From the NCBI RefSeq assembly GCF_014898815.1, contig NW_026515546.1, forward strand, positions 4,845,001 to 4,909,000: a DNA stretch of 64,000 nt, in the 5' to 3' direction. The position numbers were made by a program, and so were the translations under genes. Below are positions 11,875 through 25,891 of this stretch, piece after piece. Below the pieces are notes generated by a model that ran no database searches, was not told the origin of the DNA, and saw only the letters and a list, made by a program, of their open reading frames with translations. Source of the stretch: Panonychus citri. Lineage: Eukaryota; Arthropoda; Arachnida; Trombidiformes; Tetranychidae. How positions within the stretch are numbered: the first letter of the stretch is position 1; each line of letters opens with the position of its first letter.

Positions 11875-13439
11875 ATGTCTCAACATCATGTTAAACCATC
11901 GGCCACAATTAAGGATCGTGAAGCTTTGTACAAATTGATGATCAGGTAAATGGATTTGTAATTTTTTTCTCGCCATTTACTCAACATATGATTGAGTGAA
12001 ATTAACCGGTTTAATTTTGTTGCTAATTGTTCATCTGATTAAACTGTTGATAGTTTTTCTATTTACCTTTTATTTTCTATTTATTCATTAACCGTTCAAT
12101 TGTTTCTCTTGTAATCAACAGTCAACTGTTTTATGATGGATACCAATCAATTGCTCATCAATTGTCCGCTGTCATCCAAGTAACTTTGGCATCACCGCCA
12201 TCAGACCGTCTTAATCATTTGGTTAATTTAGGATTAGAGGCAGAGGGAAAAGCCAAAGATCAGGAATCGCTTCTTGCCCCACCTTTACCTGGAATTGATT
12301 TAGACTTTGAAACTGAATCACATACCTCAGCCCCTGAACCAAGTTCATATGAGACAGTCTATGTAACTGCACATAAAGGTAATATTCAAGATTACCAGGA
12401 TTCTATTAGCAATTGTTTCTAATCCTAATCTCTTTCGCATCTTCTTCATTTGGTCTACCTATTTTTAGGTCCTTGTCGAGCTGGTGCATTCAATGTTGAA
12501 GGTACTTTAGTTGCCACCGGTTCTCACGATGCCTCTATCAAGATATTGGATGTGGAAAAAATGATCGCCAAAAGTATTGGTACTATTCCCGAAGATCCTC
12601 AGTCTAATCAAACACCCGAAGCTTATCACCCAGTTATACGCACTTTATATGACCATTTGGAGGAAGTTACTTGTCTCCTTTTCCATCCAACGGAACCATT
12701 ACTTATCTCTGGATCACAAGATTTAACAATTAAAATCTATGATTTTGGTAAACCATCGGTTAAACGAGCTCTTAAAACGATAACCGAAGCTTCATCGCTA
12801 AGGTGTATGTCATTTCATCCCTCTGGTAATTTCTTGTTAGTTGGTACTCAACATCCGACTGCTCGTTTATATGATATTCATACTTGTCAGGGTTACGTTG
12901 GTCCCAATCCAGCTGATCAACATCGTGGGCCAATAACTGCCTGTAATTACAGTTTCAATGGAGGAATTTATGTAACTAGTTCAAAAGACGGTGACATTAA
13001 GATCTGGGATGGAGTCTCTTCGAGGTGTATCAACACTTTCCCTCGAGCTCATGATGGCCATGAAGTTTCATCGGTAGTTTTCTCACGAAATGGTAAATAC
13101 GTTCTCTCCTCTGGTAAAGATTCACTGGTTAAACTTTGGGAACTCTCGATGTCTCGATGTTTAATCGCATACACGGGAGCCGGAACAGCGGGTAAACAAA
13201 TGCATCGAGCACAAGCAGTTTTCAATCATACCGAAGATTTCGTCCTATTTCCCGATGAAAGGACAACCAGTCTCTGTGTGTGGGACTCGCGAAACGCTGA
13301 AAGACAAAAGCTCCTGAGTTTAGGACATAATAATACCGTTAGATATTTCATCCATTCACCTGTATCACCAGCATTTTTAACCTGTTCAGACGATTTTAGA
13401 GCAAGATTTTGGTATCGAAAACCTGATCCAATCAATTGA
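11875..13439 (+). CDS. CSTF1: Cleavage stimulation factor subunit 1 (CstF-50), WD40
   Basis: CstF-50 is a nuclear WD40 subunit of the cleavage stimulation factor, which helps choose the cleavage site in mRNA 3'-end formation. The exons are 11875-11945, 12122-12378 and 12469-13439. All junctions are GT-AG with matching phase, and they give 432 residues, about the family length. The N-terminus contains [20 protein letters not shown], the CstF-50 homodimerisation region. [14 protein letters not shown] leads into the propeller, and repeats such as [25 protein letters not shown] and the C-terminal [15 protein letters not shown] are diagnostic. Without the first splice the start would be missed, because exon 1 is only 71 nt. 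AATAAA at 13845-13850 is a likely poly(A) signal. The gene is convergent with the zinc-transporter gene, whose own reverse-strand AATAAA lies at 13914-13919, so the two transcripts probably end within about 100 bp of each other. Confidence 0.97.
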
Positions 13440-13844
13440 ATGATTCAATAGCAATTCATTTAGCATTTGTGACATTCTGTTTAGGAGTAAAATTAGTTGT
13501 TCAATTAGATAAAATTCAAAATTTCCACTGGCCATTGACCAAAACTCTCAATACTCTAATCATCATCAACATCCTCCCAAAAATAATCTCGAAAAATTTA
13601 TCACTTTATTAAATGGAAACGACAAAAAAAATATCGAAATCACTAAAGGAAAAGATTGGATCTCTTTAAATTTTCATTATATCGACAATTATCAATCGAT
13701 GATAACAATTAACAATCCTTTTTGATTTAGGTGTTGATATTAATTGAAAGAAAAACAAATTAAGGATCAAAAAGTTTCTAGAGATTAACAATTTATGTAA
13801 ATACATATATTTCTAATTGTGATTAAAAGGTCCCATATTTGTTT

Positions 13845-13850
13845 AATAAA
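13845..13850 (+). terminator. Poly(A) signal of CSTF1
   Basis: AATAAA about 400 nt after the stop codon, in the only intergenic gap before the convergent gene. It is assigned by position. Confidence 0.5.
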
Positions 13851-13913
13851 CAATTAGTTATCGGAGATTAATTGTAATTCAATTGGGTTAAACTAATGAA
13901 TGATTTATTGATT

Positions 13914-13919
13914 TCATGA
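13914..13919 (-). terminator. Poly(A) signal of the zinc transporter
   Basis: AATAAA on the reverse strand, about 320 nt past the stop at 14243. It faces the CSTF1 signal in a tail-to-tail arrangement. Confidence 0.45.
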
Positions 13920-14242
13920 AAAACAAATTAGAAACAAAAAAACAAAAAATTAAGATTTTCTTATGAACAATTGATGAGAAATTTAAATTCTCAATGATTT
14001 TTTAAAATGATTAATTGTTATCAGTGTTAATCTTATTAATAGGTTTTCCTTTTAATCATCGACTAATTAACTAAATTAAGTTTCACTTATTGTAGATGAT
14101 GAATTAACAGTCAACTGATAATCTGTTGTCATGATTTCTGATTTACAATAGGAACAATTAACTATTGAATATCAACCAAAAAGCTTCTTGGTAATTACAT
14201 TTTCTGGTCAGAGATAAATCACAATTAAGATTCTGTGTTTAA

Positions 14243-15506
14243 TTAGTTGGGCACTTGACATTGATCACAATTATCCATTTCCACTTTATACTCTTCCACT
14301 TGTAGAGTTAATTCAAAAATATCGAATTCAGATTTTAATCGATCGGAAACTTTTCTCAAAATTCGAGTTCGATCTTCATCTTTACCTGTGATTGAGAAAT
14401 TGTGATTACTTTTAATTGTTCGCAAGGTGATTATCCATCTTACCTGTCACTATGTGAGCCGATAGAGCGACTTTATCCATGTTCAGTGACCAGATTCGTA
14501 GATTGTGAACCTTAACTACTCCCGGAATTGTGTCCATCACTTGGTAGACTTTCACGAAATCGATTCCCCTTGGAATCCCTTCCATTAGGACATTGAAAAC
14601 GTCTTTGATTATGTTAAAGGTCGTTAAAAGTACGAGAATGGAGAAAAGAAAAGTACAAATTGGATCGATGAATGACCATTCGGGTTTAAAGTAGATGACC
14701 AGAGATGCGACAAAAACACCGAGACTTTGAAAGAAATCACCTAGTACGTGAATAAAAGCCGCTCGCACGTTGATGTTTGATTTTCCGTGCCCATGGTGAT
14801 TACCATTAACTGCACCATTTTCAACTGAGTGATAATTGGGATAAGAGTGGTGATCAAAATGATGACTGGTCTCATCTGAAGATCCATGTGAGTGTCCATG
14901 TGAATGTCCATGAGAGTGACCATGAGGTATTCCGCCCGCTTGTAAGGCAACACCCATACTGATCAAGCAATTGAAAGGAAATCAATTAACTTGATGGTTG
15001 AAAAGTTAATTACCAATGAGAATTGAAACTTACATGATATTTACAATTAATCCGAATGCACTTGTAACCAGCATATAAGTGGGCTGAATGTCATATTGTT
15101 CAGTGACCAGACGCTGGACAGCACAGTAGAGTAGAATTCCGGTCACTACATAGATTAGAATCACGGAAATTTGAGCACCGATAACTTCGGCTCGATAGTA
15201 ACCAAAGGACATTCGTTTAGTTGCAGGTCGAGATGCGTACCAAATTGAGAAAAGACTGATCATGAATGAAGCAAAATCGGTCAACAGATGAGCGGCATCA
15301 GTGGCAATGGCCAGTGAATTGGCCATTAACCCGCCGACAATTTCAACCACCATGAAGAGGAGACAAATAATACTGGCCCAGATTAAGCGCTTTCGAGCCA
15401 CTGTATCGGCCTTATCGTATCGATCGCCCGAATGGCAATGATAATCATCCATGATGGACGATTGGTAAATAGATGTCAATACCTGACTATCTCCATATTT
15501 ACTCAT
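14243..15506 (-). CDS. Zinc transporter, SLC30/ZnT family (ZnT2/3/8-like)
   Basis: A cation diffusion facilitator that exports Zn2+ from cytosol into vesicles or out of the cell in exchange for protons. Exons on the reverse strand are 15506-15034, 14958-14444 and 14385-14243 (376 residues), with GT-AG borders and consistent phase. The first true ATG is at 15506. The N-terminal YHCH motif precedes six membrane spans. The two HxxxD zinc-site motifs are visible: HLLTD in span 2 and HVLGD in span 5. Between spans 4 and 5 lies the His-rich cytosolic loop HGHSHGHSHGHSHG, and the C-terminal domain begins near PRGIDFVKVY. The junction sequence NIIMGVAL matches vertebrate ZnT2/3/8. Which vertebrate paralogue it corresponds to cannot be decided here. 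Confidence 0.96.
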
Positions 15507-18148
15507 GATCACCAACAATTAAATCACAACAATTAACTGTTAACCAAACAATTGAACAAAAAAGACACGAAAAAGTTTTAAAAAACTCAACAATCAACCG
15601 GTTAAAAAGTGAATAGTAAAAAGTTAAAAAGGTAATTGCTAAGAATAATTAAAAGCAATCAAAAGTAAACAATCAATTCCCAATAAGATGACAATTAATT
15701 TGATAATGATTGTGATGATGTTGGGATGAGGAAAATACAAAAAGTTTTGTCGCATCAAAGTTAAGGTATTAATAGGATGTGGAGGAGGAGGAGGAGGTGA
15801 TGGTGGTGGATGAGGCTGATTAGTGATGAGGATGATTAAGTTGATGGAAAAAAGGAATCACAATCATAATAATCAACAATTAATAGACAATCGTGGACCA
15901 ATATGAGGTTGATTCTAATTTGCACTCTGCTCGATAAACTTTTTCTTCAAAGACAATAACTTAAGTTTCTAATGCAAAAGGCAAATGATCACATTTCAAG
16001 TGTATTGATGGCAAATTAAACAACGACAATTAATCAAATCGCTGATAACAATTATCCTTGTTTGATGGTTTATGTTGATTTTGATTCTTTATTATTATTT
16101 TAATAACTATTGGTTTAAATTGTTAAGATTCTTGTTTGTTGTTTGTTGTTTTAATCTTATTGTTTTCATACAATTCAAATCTAATTTAATCACTACAATC
16201 AATTACTAATTGTGGTTGACTTTTTTTCTTTAATTAGTTGCTTTTTGGTGATAATTAATCAATACCCATTTTCCTTTTACTAATTTAGGTGGTTATCTTT
16301 GTGTTTAGTTAATTTGATTGTTAATCTAATTCAATTGATTCATTAAATTGTGTTGATTGTTATTTTTTTTTTGTTGATAAATTTACGTTTTTGGTTTCTA
16401 AATTGTTGGACAATTGGGATAGACATTTATTGATCATCATTAGTTAATTGTTGTCTATCCTCTTGAATAGTTTTCATTTGATTTTATTGGATTTGATTAA
16501 ATTGTTTGTTTGTTTGTGATTAGTTAATCAACTTTTTTGAACATGAAACTTTTTTCATTCAATTGATCAAGGTTGGTTTTTGGTTTTAATTGTTACAATT
16601 GAATCACTTTGATTTTATCAATCTTATCAATCACAAGTTAATCATGTTAATTATTAAATAACTATTCAATTGTTATGAATGTTAATCTTATCTGATTATC
16701 ACAATTAATATGGAAGACTGGAAATAATTAGTTGATCAAGAAAAAAAAATTACACGTTTTAACTTTGGTCAATTTAATTGATCGTTAATCATCAATGTTG
16801 ATTAACATTTTTCCCCTTCTCGGTCTCGTTAATTAATGATAATTCAGCCGCAATTGATTAATTGTTAACGTTGATTGTTTATCTTTTCATGGTGTTTGCA
16901 AATAGACGGAAATTGTTGCCACTTGTTAATTGTTACAATATACGATTAAAGATTTTAATCTTAATATTTGTCCCTTTTTCGTGGTTGCTGTTGATTAGTT
17001 AATGATAGAAAGTTAATTGCAATTAACTATTAATTGAAGACATGGTTTTTGTTTCAACCAATATCACAACAATTTCTGTCAATAATCTTTACCAAGGTAA
17101 TGAGTTCAATCGAGTTCAACTCGTAATATTTTAATCAAATGATTAAGACAAAGATAAATAACAACGAGTTGATTAATAGTCAATTGTCAATGAAAACTTG
17201 ATCAGAATCCGTAACATTAATCAGTTAGAAAAAATAATTTTTTCTTTTAATTGCCAAGAAAAAGATAGTAAATCAGCTTAGTAAAAGTAAAATCACCAAT
17301 AGTACAATGATTACAAATTTGAGAACAATTTAGTAAATTGAATTAATTAGATTGAAATTATTGATCTCTGGGAGGTGAAACTTGTTAATTGTTGTTAATT
17401 TTCATTAAGATTTTTCTAACCAGAAAAAGTTTCTTTTAAAATTTGACTTTTCTATCAACCAGATGGCGCAGTGTAGATCTTTAGACCGGTTGGTCTTTGG
17501 ATCCATAAGAGACTCGATCAATTTGTTAACCTTCAAGTTCAACCAGGACTCGAGTATCGAGTCTTTTGTAGTTAACAGATATCGATAGAGTAATAACCGA
17601 AATTAACACAACTTCAAACAAAGAGTAACAATTAGATGGAATTAACTGAAAATCAGAAGGAAATTAATTAAATCATTTGTTAAGAGATAGAATTGATCAA
17701 ATAATCGAGAAAAACAATAAAAATCTAAAGTAAAGAAAACAATTTGGTATGGAAAAGACAAAGAGAGACCAAAAGAAAGACGGTTAATGGTGAGAAAAGA
17801 AAAGTAGAAAATAATAAGATTACAATTAAATTCTAACCAATTGAATTGTTTTTTCATCGAGATGAAGATTCAAATTACTCAATTAATTAGAATGTAAAGA
17901 AAAAGAAAAAGAAATTGACTGTAAAAAAGGAAGAAAAGAAGAGTAAAACTCGCGGTTTGAATGCGATTCCGGGATGCGAATATCGAGCAGATCTGAGACA
18001 TTCAAGTTCTTTCAATGTAACAGCCATTTTAGAGTCTATTGGGTTTGCCATTGCCAAGTTACATTGAGTTTTCTACTGGTTGAATTTGTGTTCTCTTATC
18101 GCATTAACAATTAATTTGTAGTTTAACTATTCAAGTGAGTGACCAATT
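15507..18148. other. Intergenic region between divergent genes
   Basis: No gene seen. It should contain the promoters of the zinc transporter (-) and HMGB (+). There is a G-rich run at about 15779-15812, and AGATGGCGCA occurs at 17461-17470 (see the note on that motif). The frame at 17642-17857 (-) is low-complexity. Confidence 0.45.
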
Positions 18149-19187
18149 ATGGGAAAAGGTGGTGATTCCAAACCAAAGGGACGAATGTCCGCTTATGCCT
18201 ATTTCGTTCAAACCTGTCGAGAAGAACATAAAAAGAAACATCCATCAGAACCTGTGGTGTTTGCTGAATTCTCAAGAAAATGTGCTGATAGATGGAAGGT
18301 AAGAGACATTTTCTTTTTCTCTATTACTTTGCCTTCTTCTTCTTTACCTTTTTTTCTGCTGCTCTTTTGCCTTCTCTTCTCTTCTCTTTTCTCTCGTCTC
18401 CTCTATTCAATCTTGTTTTCTCTCATAATCTTTTTCCTTTCCTTTTTTATTATTCAATTTCTCTAATTTTTTTCTATTCTCTTTATTCATTTCGATATCA
18501 TTTTTTACCCATTTTTTTATTGTTTTTTTCTATTTTTTTCAAATATTTTCTTTTTATTGATTGATTGGTGTAATTTGTATATTCCATTTTCTTTTTTTAT
18601 TGTTAGACTATGAATGAAAAAGAGAAACAACGTTTCCATACTATGTCGGAAAAAGACAAGAAACGTTTCCAAACTGAAATGGCTGATTATAAACCGAGTA
18701 AAGGTGAAAAAGCTGGTAAGAAAAGGAAACGAGCAAAGGATCCCGATGCACCTAAACGAGCACTTTCAGCATTTTTCTGGTTCTGTAATGATGAAAGGGC
18801 AAAGGTCAAAGAAACTATGCCAGATTCAAGTGTTGGTGAAGTAGCTAAGGAACTAGGTAAACGCTGGGGAGTAATAAGTGACAAGGACAAGTCCAAGTAC
18901 GAAGCTCTTGCTGCTAAAGATAAAGCAAGATATGAAAAGGTTAGTTCTCACTAAAAATGAATCATTTCAATGTCTAGGTTGACATTAGTTTGATCTATCC
19001 TCTTTGTATCTCTACTGTTTCTCTAACACTTTTTCAACTCATTAACTCATAGGAATCTAATGCTTACAAGAACAAGAAGCCTAAAGCCTCGACCGCCAAG
19101 AGCTCTAAGAAAGACGATTCTGACGATGACGACGAAGAAGAAGAAGAGGAAGAAGAAGAGGAGGAAGAAGAAGAAGAATCAGATTAA
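18149..19187 (+). CDS. HMGB-type high-mobility-group protein, two HMG boxes
   Basis: A non-sequence-specific DNA-bending chromatin protein of the HMGB/Dsp1 class. The exons are 18149-18298, 18607-18939 and 19053-19187, phase 0 at every junction, giving 205 residues. Box A (about residues 6-75) contains [20 protein letters not shown] and FSEF-like [13 protein letters not shown]. Box B (about 86-158) contains [20 protein letters not shown] and [12 protein letters not shown] basic linker precedes an uninterrupted acidic tail from about residue 181 to the end (Asp/Glu runs, then SD). Intron 1 (308 nt) is an extreme pyrimidine tract. Reading through its donor creates the false 105- and 90-residue frames. 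The start has a good context (AATTATGGG) and matches the usual MGK start of arthropod HMGB proteins. Confidence 0.96.
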
Positions 19188-19867
19188 ATTCTGCGTTCAC
19201 AGTTATCCTCAATAGTATGATTATCTTATTTTATTGGCAACTTTTCTGGAAGGAAATTAGTGATTTCATCGGCCATCCAAGTTCTATCATCTCTTGGTGT
19301 TTATCGGATCACTTTTTTTTTATATTTAAAACCCTTTTCGAAACTTGATCTGTCATAAAATTAGTCTTAATTTCTTCACCAACTAATTGGTTCTGTTTAT
19401 GCACAAAAAAAGTTTACAATCATCACCAATACACACACACGGACAGGACTAAAGCAATCATCAAATTGGATCAGTGACAGTGTTACATTAATTTGGCCTA
19501 ATCATCAATTTTCCTCATCATTCATTCACTTTTTCCTTCCATATCGAAACTATCTCTCATCATTTGAACTTTTCCACTCACAATCTTCGTTTCTTCTCTT
19601 CGTATGGCTCTTTATTCATTTCAATTAAATTGTAATCATTTACTCATTTTTATCACTTTAACTCAACAAAACCTCTTGAACACTTAAAAACAGATCAATT
19701 TACTAGACCACATGATGAAATTAAATACCGCCCAAACCTTCAAATTGACCAAAAATTCATTCCAATTATCACAAACTTAAAACAAAACCTCGTTCGTGTT
19801 CCTAATTAGAGAAGAAAAAATAATCAAATTAAATTGAAACAAAAGATCTTAAGCTTTTCCTTTCGCA
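19188..19867. other. 3' region of HMGB and intergenic
   Basis: No gene seen. It is pyrimidine-rich and AT-rich, with a short (AC)n at about 19431-19440. The 3' end of HMGB must lie here, but no clear AATAAA was found. Confidence 0.4.
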
Positions 19868-20516
19868 GTAAAGAATAAGGTTAATATCTTTTTCCCGCCA
19901 ACCATTTGGTCCTGTACAAAGAATATAGAAGCCGATTGATGGGAAAGAATAAAAAAGGAAAAGAGAAAAGAGGGAAAAGAATCGAAGAAAAAATGGAAAA
20001 TTAAAATGAAATGTTAATCATAATTAACAGAAAATTCTAATTATGATTAACATTTTGTTCGCTGATTAAAATGAAAGATGAGAAATTGGAATTAAATTGA
20101 AGAGAAAATTTGACAAGAAAAAGAAAAAGAAAAAGAAAGAGAATGGAAAAGAATATCGTTCTTTTCTCTTTTCTCTTTCTCTTCTTCTTTTCTCTTCTTC
20201 TCTCCGGCAGCCATATTATTCCATTGCCTCTCTTTGTGTCTTCATCTCGTTTCTCTTTCTCTCTCTTTCTGTTTCTCTTTTCTTTCTCTTCTCTACATTT
20301 GACTGACCCTAAACTTGCTTGGAACAAGAAAAAGCCACTAACCAATTGTTGCGAACCAACAAACGTTCAACCAATTCAAACATTCAACGGACAAAATACA
20401 ATCTAAAAAGAAAATCTCTTTTTCTCTTTTTCTCTTTTCTCTCTTCTTTTTGCTTCTTTGTGACGGTTGAATATTAACCTCTTCAACTATTGGGTTTACA
20501 TATTCAATATGAAACA
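19868..20516. repeat. Dispersed 0.6-kb repeat, copy B
   Basis: The second copy of the block at 9011-9626, including the hairpin (20009-20026 with 20038-20055), the CCGGCAGCCAT segment and the TGACGGTTGAATATTAACC tail. It differs by small indels in the AAAAAG and CTTTTT runs and has an extra purine-rich insertion near 19945-19980. It lacks the TIR element found beside copy A and reads CAATATGAAACATT at the matching position. Confidence 0.8.
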
Positions 20517-23146
20517 TTTTCTCTCTTCTACCTTTACCTAAATTGTTCAAGAAAAAGAAAAGTGTCTTTTAGATTTTTGCTCTTTCTCTTTTATTTTTTT
20601 TTCTTTTGTTTTTAACCATCTTACCTTTTTTCCGGTTTCCACTTGTCTCTATAGTAACAATTTAAAATTGACAACATCTAAAAACGGTTATCAAATGAAG
20701 GAATAATTAGCACATAAATCAACCGGTAACCAGAGAAAAAGTTACCAGTTGATAAAAAAAAATTCACGTACTACCTTAAGCGGTAAATTTGAAGCAATAA
20801 AATTGAAGAGGGAAACAGAAATTCTTCTCTACTCCCACCACTCCTTATCCGGTCTTCAAATTGATAGAGAACAAGAAACGATGCCCATGGATGAAGGAAA
20901 ATTATCTTACATCCTCAGGGCCACTAGACTTTGGAAAAAGGTAATAAGCAGAAGCTAAATTATAAAATTCTTTTCTATTTCAACAACCAGAAAATTAATA
21001 GAAAAAGAAAAAGGTAACAAATGTTTTACATGGATCGACACTCTCATCTTCAGGGTTTTGTCAAATCCATTTGCCAGAAGAAAATAGAAGATAACAGAAT
21101 TCATGATAAATCAATGATGATTAGAGATGAAGAAAAAAAAATGTAAACATCAAATCTAATTCTTGTACAAGTATTAATAGAAAAGACAAAAAAGAAAATG
21201 AAAAGACACTTGAAAATGTAAAACCAACATTGTTGATACTTTGAATTACCTCATCCTGCTCTCTATCAGTTAATTGTATCGTAAATATAATTAATAATTG
21301 ATGAGGATAAAGAAACAATTATAATCAAGACTATTTGTTAATCAAACAATTTCTTTTCTTTTTTTTTCATTGACTAACATTCGAAGACTCTAACGCCCTC
21401 TATGTTTCTTAAAAAGAACAAAAAATTTTCTTTTTTTTCTAAATCGTTTTTTGTTGATTTGGTTTAATTTTTTAATCACAAATTATCTTATCATCTTATT
21501 ATTTTAACTATTTTTATTTAATTATTGTGATAATTAACTCGTTTACTCATTCAGGTATTTATAGAAATATAGAAATGGTTGTTTGTGTTTGATGATCTTT
21601 CGTATCTCTTGAAATGATATTTGGTTTAGGCCTAAGGTGAACAGGCGATTGATTGGTTTTTACCTGTGGATTATAATTTGTTTAATTGTAATTTAATTGC
21701 ATGTAAGTTTTTCATCATTTTAATTGTTGTTGGTGAAGTTAATGGTGGTGTTGGATTTGTCATTCCTTTTCTCCTTTATGTTCCTTGTTTACTCATTTAC
21801 ATGTAATGTGTTCAAGCTAATCATGTAGATTTTTGTCTCTTACTTTCTCTGTGTCTTTTTTATCCATTTACAAGTATTGTAAGTGTTGTCACGATGGTTT
21901 TGTCAGTTTATTTAGATGATAAGTTTATCATTTGATTCCTAGTTAATAGAGTTAAATTGTTTTGCCTTGAATAACAATCTCTTTATTATGTAAAGGGATC
22001 ACTGAAAACCTTAATTTCAGTTAGTTTATCTTCATAACCATATTGGAATCCATTACTTTTTCTGTCTTGTTTACAGATTGACTTTCGTTTATGGGAGGTA
22101 TTGATTCACTTTGATAATGGTTGGTATTCGACTTGAAACTCTTGAAACATTTTCTTCCGTGTTACAATGTTTACAATTTGATGTTTTACTATGATTCCAC
22201 TTGATAATCTCTTCTTTTTTCTCCCAATTTTCAGATTCTGCAGTTAATCGTTAATGGCACCTTAATAAATTTCCTGGTTAGAGGCAAACGTTTCAATGGA
22301 GAAAGAACAAATAATTAACAGAACATGTTAAAAAGTGGTATCATCGATGTTTTGGTCGATCGTTTATTTAATTACATCAGAGTATAGATGGTGATAGAAG
22401 GTAAAAAGTTTACAGTTTAGCAGTCGAAGTGTTCAAAATACACTTGGTCGAGATGGTGAACATTAGAGTACTAGAGTATATTGGTTTACAAAAACAAAGG
22501 AAGATTAGGAATCCATTACCTGAAGAAAACCCGGAGAGCAATTAAATAGGGATGGATTAGAATACAAATGAAGTCCAATGACCGAAAAAGGGAACAAATT
22601 GATTATCACAATTGGACAATTAATTCTTCCCTTCGAGGCCAATGCTTTCCTCCTGATTAGTTACTCACTTTGATCAACAATCATATGTCCATTAATTTTT
22701 CATCGACAAATTGTTGTCAACAGTTACCTAAGACTTTCCTACTTGATTATAGTTTAAATTAAGCATGAAAATGTTGGATTTTGGATAAACTGATTGTCAA
22801 GTAAGAAAAAGAGAGAAACTAATTAGGAGAAGTACAAAGAATGATTAATTAATTATGATTGATAATTTTGGCAATACAAAAAAAAACGAGGAATGAGAAG
22901 CAAATAAATAATCAAGAGAGTATAAAAGGTAAGAAATGTGATTAACTTAATCATAATTGATCACATAAAACATTTGATGAGCAATTTTTAAAACCTAATC
23001 AACGCCTTAAATTGTTAAAGTCTTGAGAAATTGGTTACGTTATAAAAAAAACAACGGACAGAAAACCAATTAAGATGAGCTAGTGAGCCATTTAGCAACA
23101 ATTAAGGTGTTGATTGTGTTGATTTGTCAATAAAATGATTTCACAA
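20517..23146. other. Intergenic, between HMGB and the ZP gene
   Basis: No gene that I can support. A 69-residue frame at 20749-20958 (+) ends just after a GTAATA donor-like site but has no recognisable content. ACGCCCTCTAT occurs at 21392-21402. The region contains the 3' ends of two convergent genes. Confidence 0.4.
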
Positions 23147-25842
23147 TCAATATCTAGTTGAATGTGGTTTGTATGATGAAGATGAAGATGATGAGGATGC
23201 TGTTGAATGTGAGATTGAATTGGTTGCCACTGAATTTGAACAACTGCTTTTACTTGATTTATAAGGACTAATTGGATTGTAAATACATCGAGTCTCCTTC
23301 CTTAATTGTCGCAATTTAAGGCAACTGCAAACTGATATCAAAATGGTGGTGACAAACATGACAGTCAAAGTGACCAAGAAAATGGCGATTCTCTGAATTC
23401 TGAAGCAAACTCCATCTTCCAATTCCTCAAGTGATCCAACTGAAAACAAAAGGAAAACAATTAACTAATATTTAGAACAACGAATTAAAAGTTAATTGTT
23501 ATTGATTAACTTACGATTTCTCGCCTCCCTGGAAACAGTATCTTGTGGCTCATCATCATGACGAACTTCAAGAGCTTGAAATAAACTAATGCTCTCTGAG
23601 ATTAATGGATTATTTTCACTTGTTGCTGATTTTTTCATGGAGATTGAAGTTAAATCACGTTTGGATAAATTTCTCCAATAACATCTTTGTGGCTGTTATT
23701 TGTTATAAAAGAAGATAATTAATTGGATTAATCGAAATTGGGATTAAAATTTAATCTTCAATTCAACTTACTGGACATTTATTGTGACACATGTGAATAT
23801 CACATTCAAGATACAAGGCTGGACTTCCGGTGAATCGGAAAGCCTTTAGGTAAGCATATAAGGTCACTTGATGTCCATCATCAGTATTATAAGTACCACG
23901 GAAAGGACTGATTAACTTTTCATTAGTAACACAACTGGAGAGAAAATTAAAGTGATTCAAATGATTAGTTGAACAATTAAACGTTCAATTGAAAGACACC
24001 AATCAACAGAATCAAACAATTAATGGAAGAGAAAAATATTCCCACTAATTAGATAAATACATTAATATTTTTAAAGGTAAAGAGACAGATAATTAAGTTG
24101 ATTAAATCATCACAATTTAAAATATGAAATCAACTTAATTGTGAATATGAAGCTAATTTGATCAAACATTGTCTACTTCCGGCTATTGAACCTTGCGAAA
24201 AAATCTAATTGCAATTGATGATCATCATGATAATCATGAAAATAATGATTCGCAAAAATAAAAATCTCCTTTGATTAAATATTTTATTTTTCGGACAAAA
24301 GTTTGACCTTAACCTTTTCTCACACAAGGTTAACACCTCGGCGTAAGTATATTAATCATTAATATCTTTCATTGGTCAACTTAAATTACCTTATTAACAG
24401 TTGAATTGACCGTTAAGGTAAACAAAATGATCTGAGATGACCGGTAAGAGAGAGAGAGAGAGAGAGAGAACTTTAAAAAGAATTTAAAAATTTTTGAAAA
24501 AAAGTTTTCCGTATCTTTGTTTACCTTTACAACAGTTTATTATCATTGTTATCATCATGATAATCATGATAAACTTTGGGAAACATTTTCTTGCAACTGA
24601 ATTATCATCATAATCATTATCATGGTTGTTATTGTTGAGCTTTTCAAGAATTTTTTAAATTACTTTTACTTATGTTAAATATGATCATAAATTGTTATTA
24701 TCATCATGTTTATCTTATAGCTACTGGAATAGTTTATTCATCATCATGGTTAATGATGAAATTCGGGTGGAGTGAGTATCAGGGGAGGAGGTGAGAGAGA
24801 GAGAGAAAGTGTATTTCCTTAATTAACTCATTTTCTCATTCATTTTTCTAGTCATCAAGGATTAACAGTTTATTTACAGTTTCTCTGGATTAACATCATC
24901 ATCATGAAACTGATGATGGTGATAAAAGTAATCATGACCAAGGTGATGACCATTTCATGGTGGTCATCGTAATAATCATCATTATTATTTCCAGTTTCAA
25001 CTAAAATGTAAACTTAATTGTTGTGGATATTGCATCTTGTTGATTACTAATAATAACTATTCAATATTTAAATCACATTTTCTCAGGTAATTGTTATAAT
25101 CTCATCTTTCTAATTGTTGGTAATTATTGTATTTTCTCTAATCAGTTTACTGGGTTAATATTGATAATTATTGAATTAACTTAATTGTAGTTTATTGTTG
25201 TTTAGGATTATGATTAAAGATAAAAGTTGAAAGATCAATGAGTATAATTATCATTTGATGTACGATGAAAAAATTAATTCATTTCAAGGTAAATTATTGA
25301 TTCTTATTGGTAATTGATGATAGATGATTAACTTAATTAACTTGGGAATATTAATAGATTAGAAAAAGGTTATGATTAATCTGGAATATATTCAAAAATG
25401 AAACTAAATTAAAGTTTCATCGTAATTTATGTTGGTGAGAGACAGCAAATTGTTATCCTCTCATCTCTCACCACAATCATAAACCAATTTATTTAATCAA
25501 ATTATTATTACCATGATAATAGTAATGAACAAAGAGACTGAATAATACCTGAGAGATGCGATATAATAATAATAATAATAATAAAATCATCTTGGGAAAA
25601 ACTTGATTTCATCTCAAATATTTTGTTTGCAAGGACTTTTAATGATACTTTATCGTGTAGATGAGAGTATATTATCATCCTCATCCTCATCCTCAATTTT
25701 TAACAGAGAAAGGGAGAGAGAGAGAGATAGTTATGAGAATGAAGAAAAAAATACCAAAGAATTTACCTGAATAATGATTATAATCAAGGTTGAAATTGAT
25801 GAAAAAAATGTAGACTTGAAATGAAATGAATTGAGACGAGAG

Positions 25843-25891
<49 letters not shown>

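Noticed and set aside
18292..18564. Frames of 105 and 90 residues after HMGB exon 1
   Set aside because: They read through the donor into a pyrimidine-rich intron. Splicing to 18607 restores the HMG box.
20749..20958. 69-residue frame ending near a GTAATA site
   Set aside because: No family resemblance, no acceptor logic and no partner exon.
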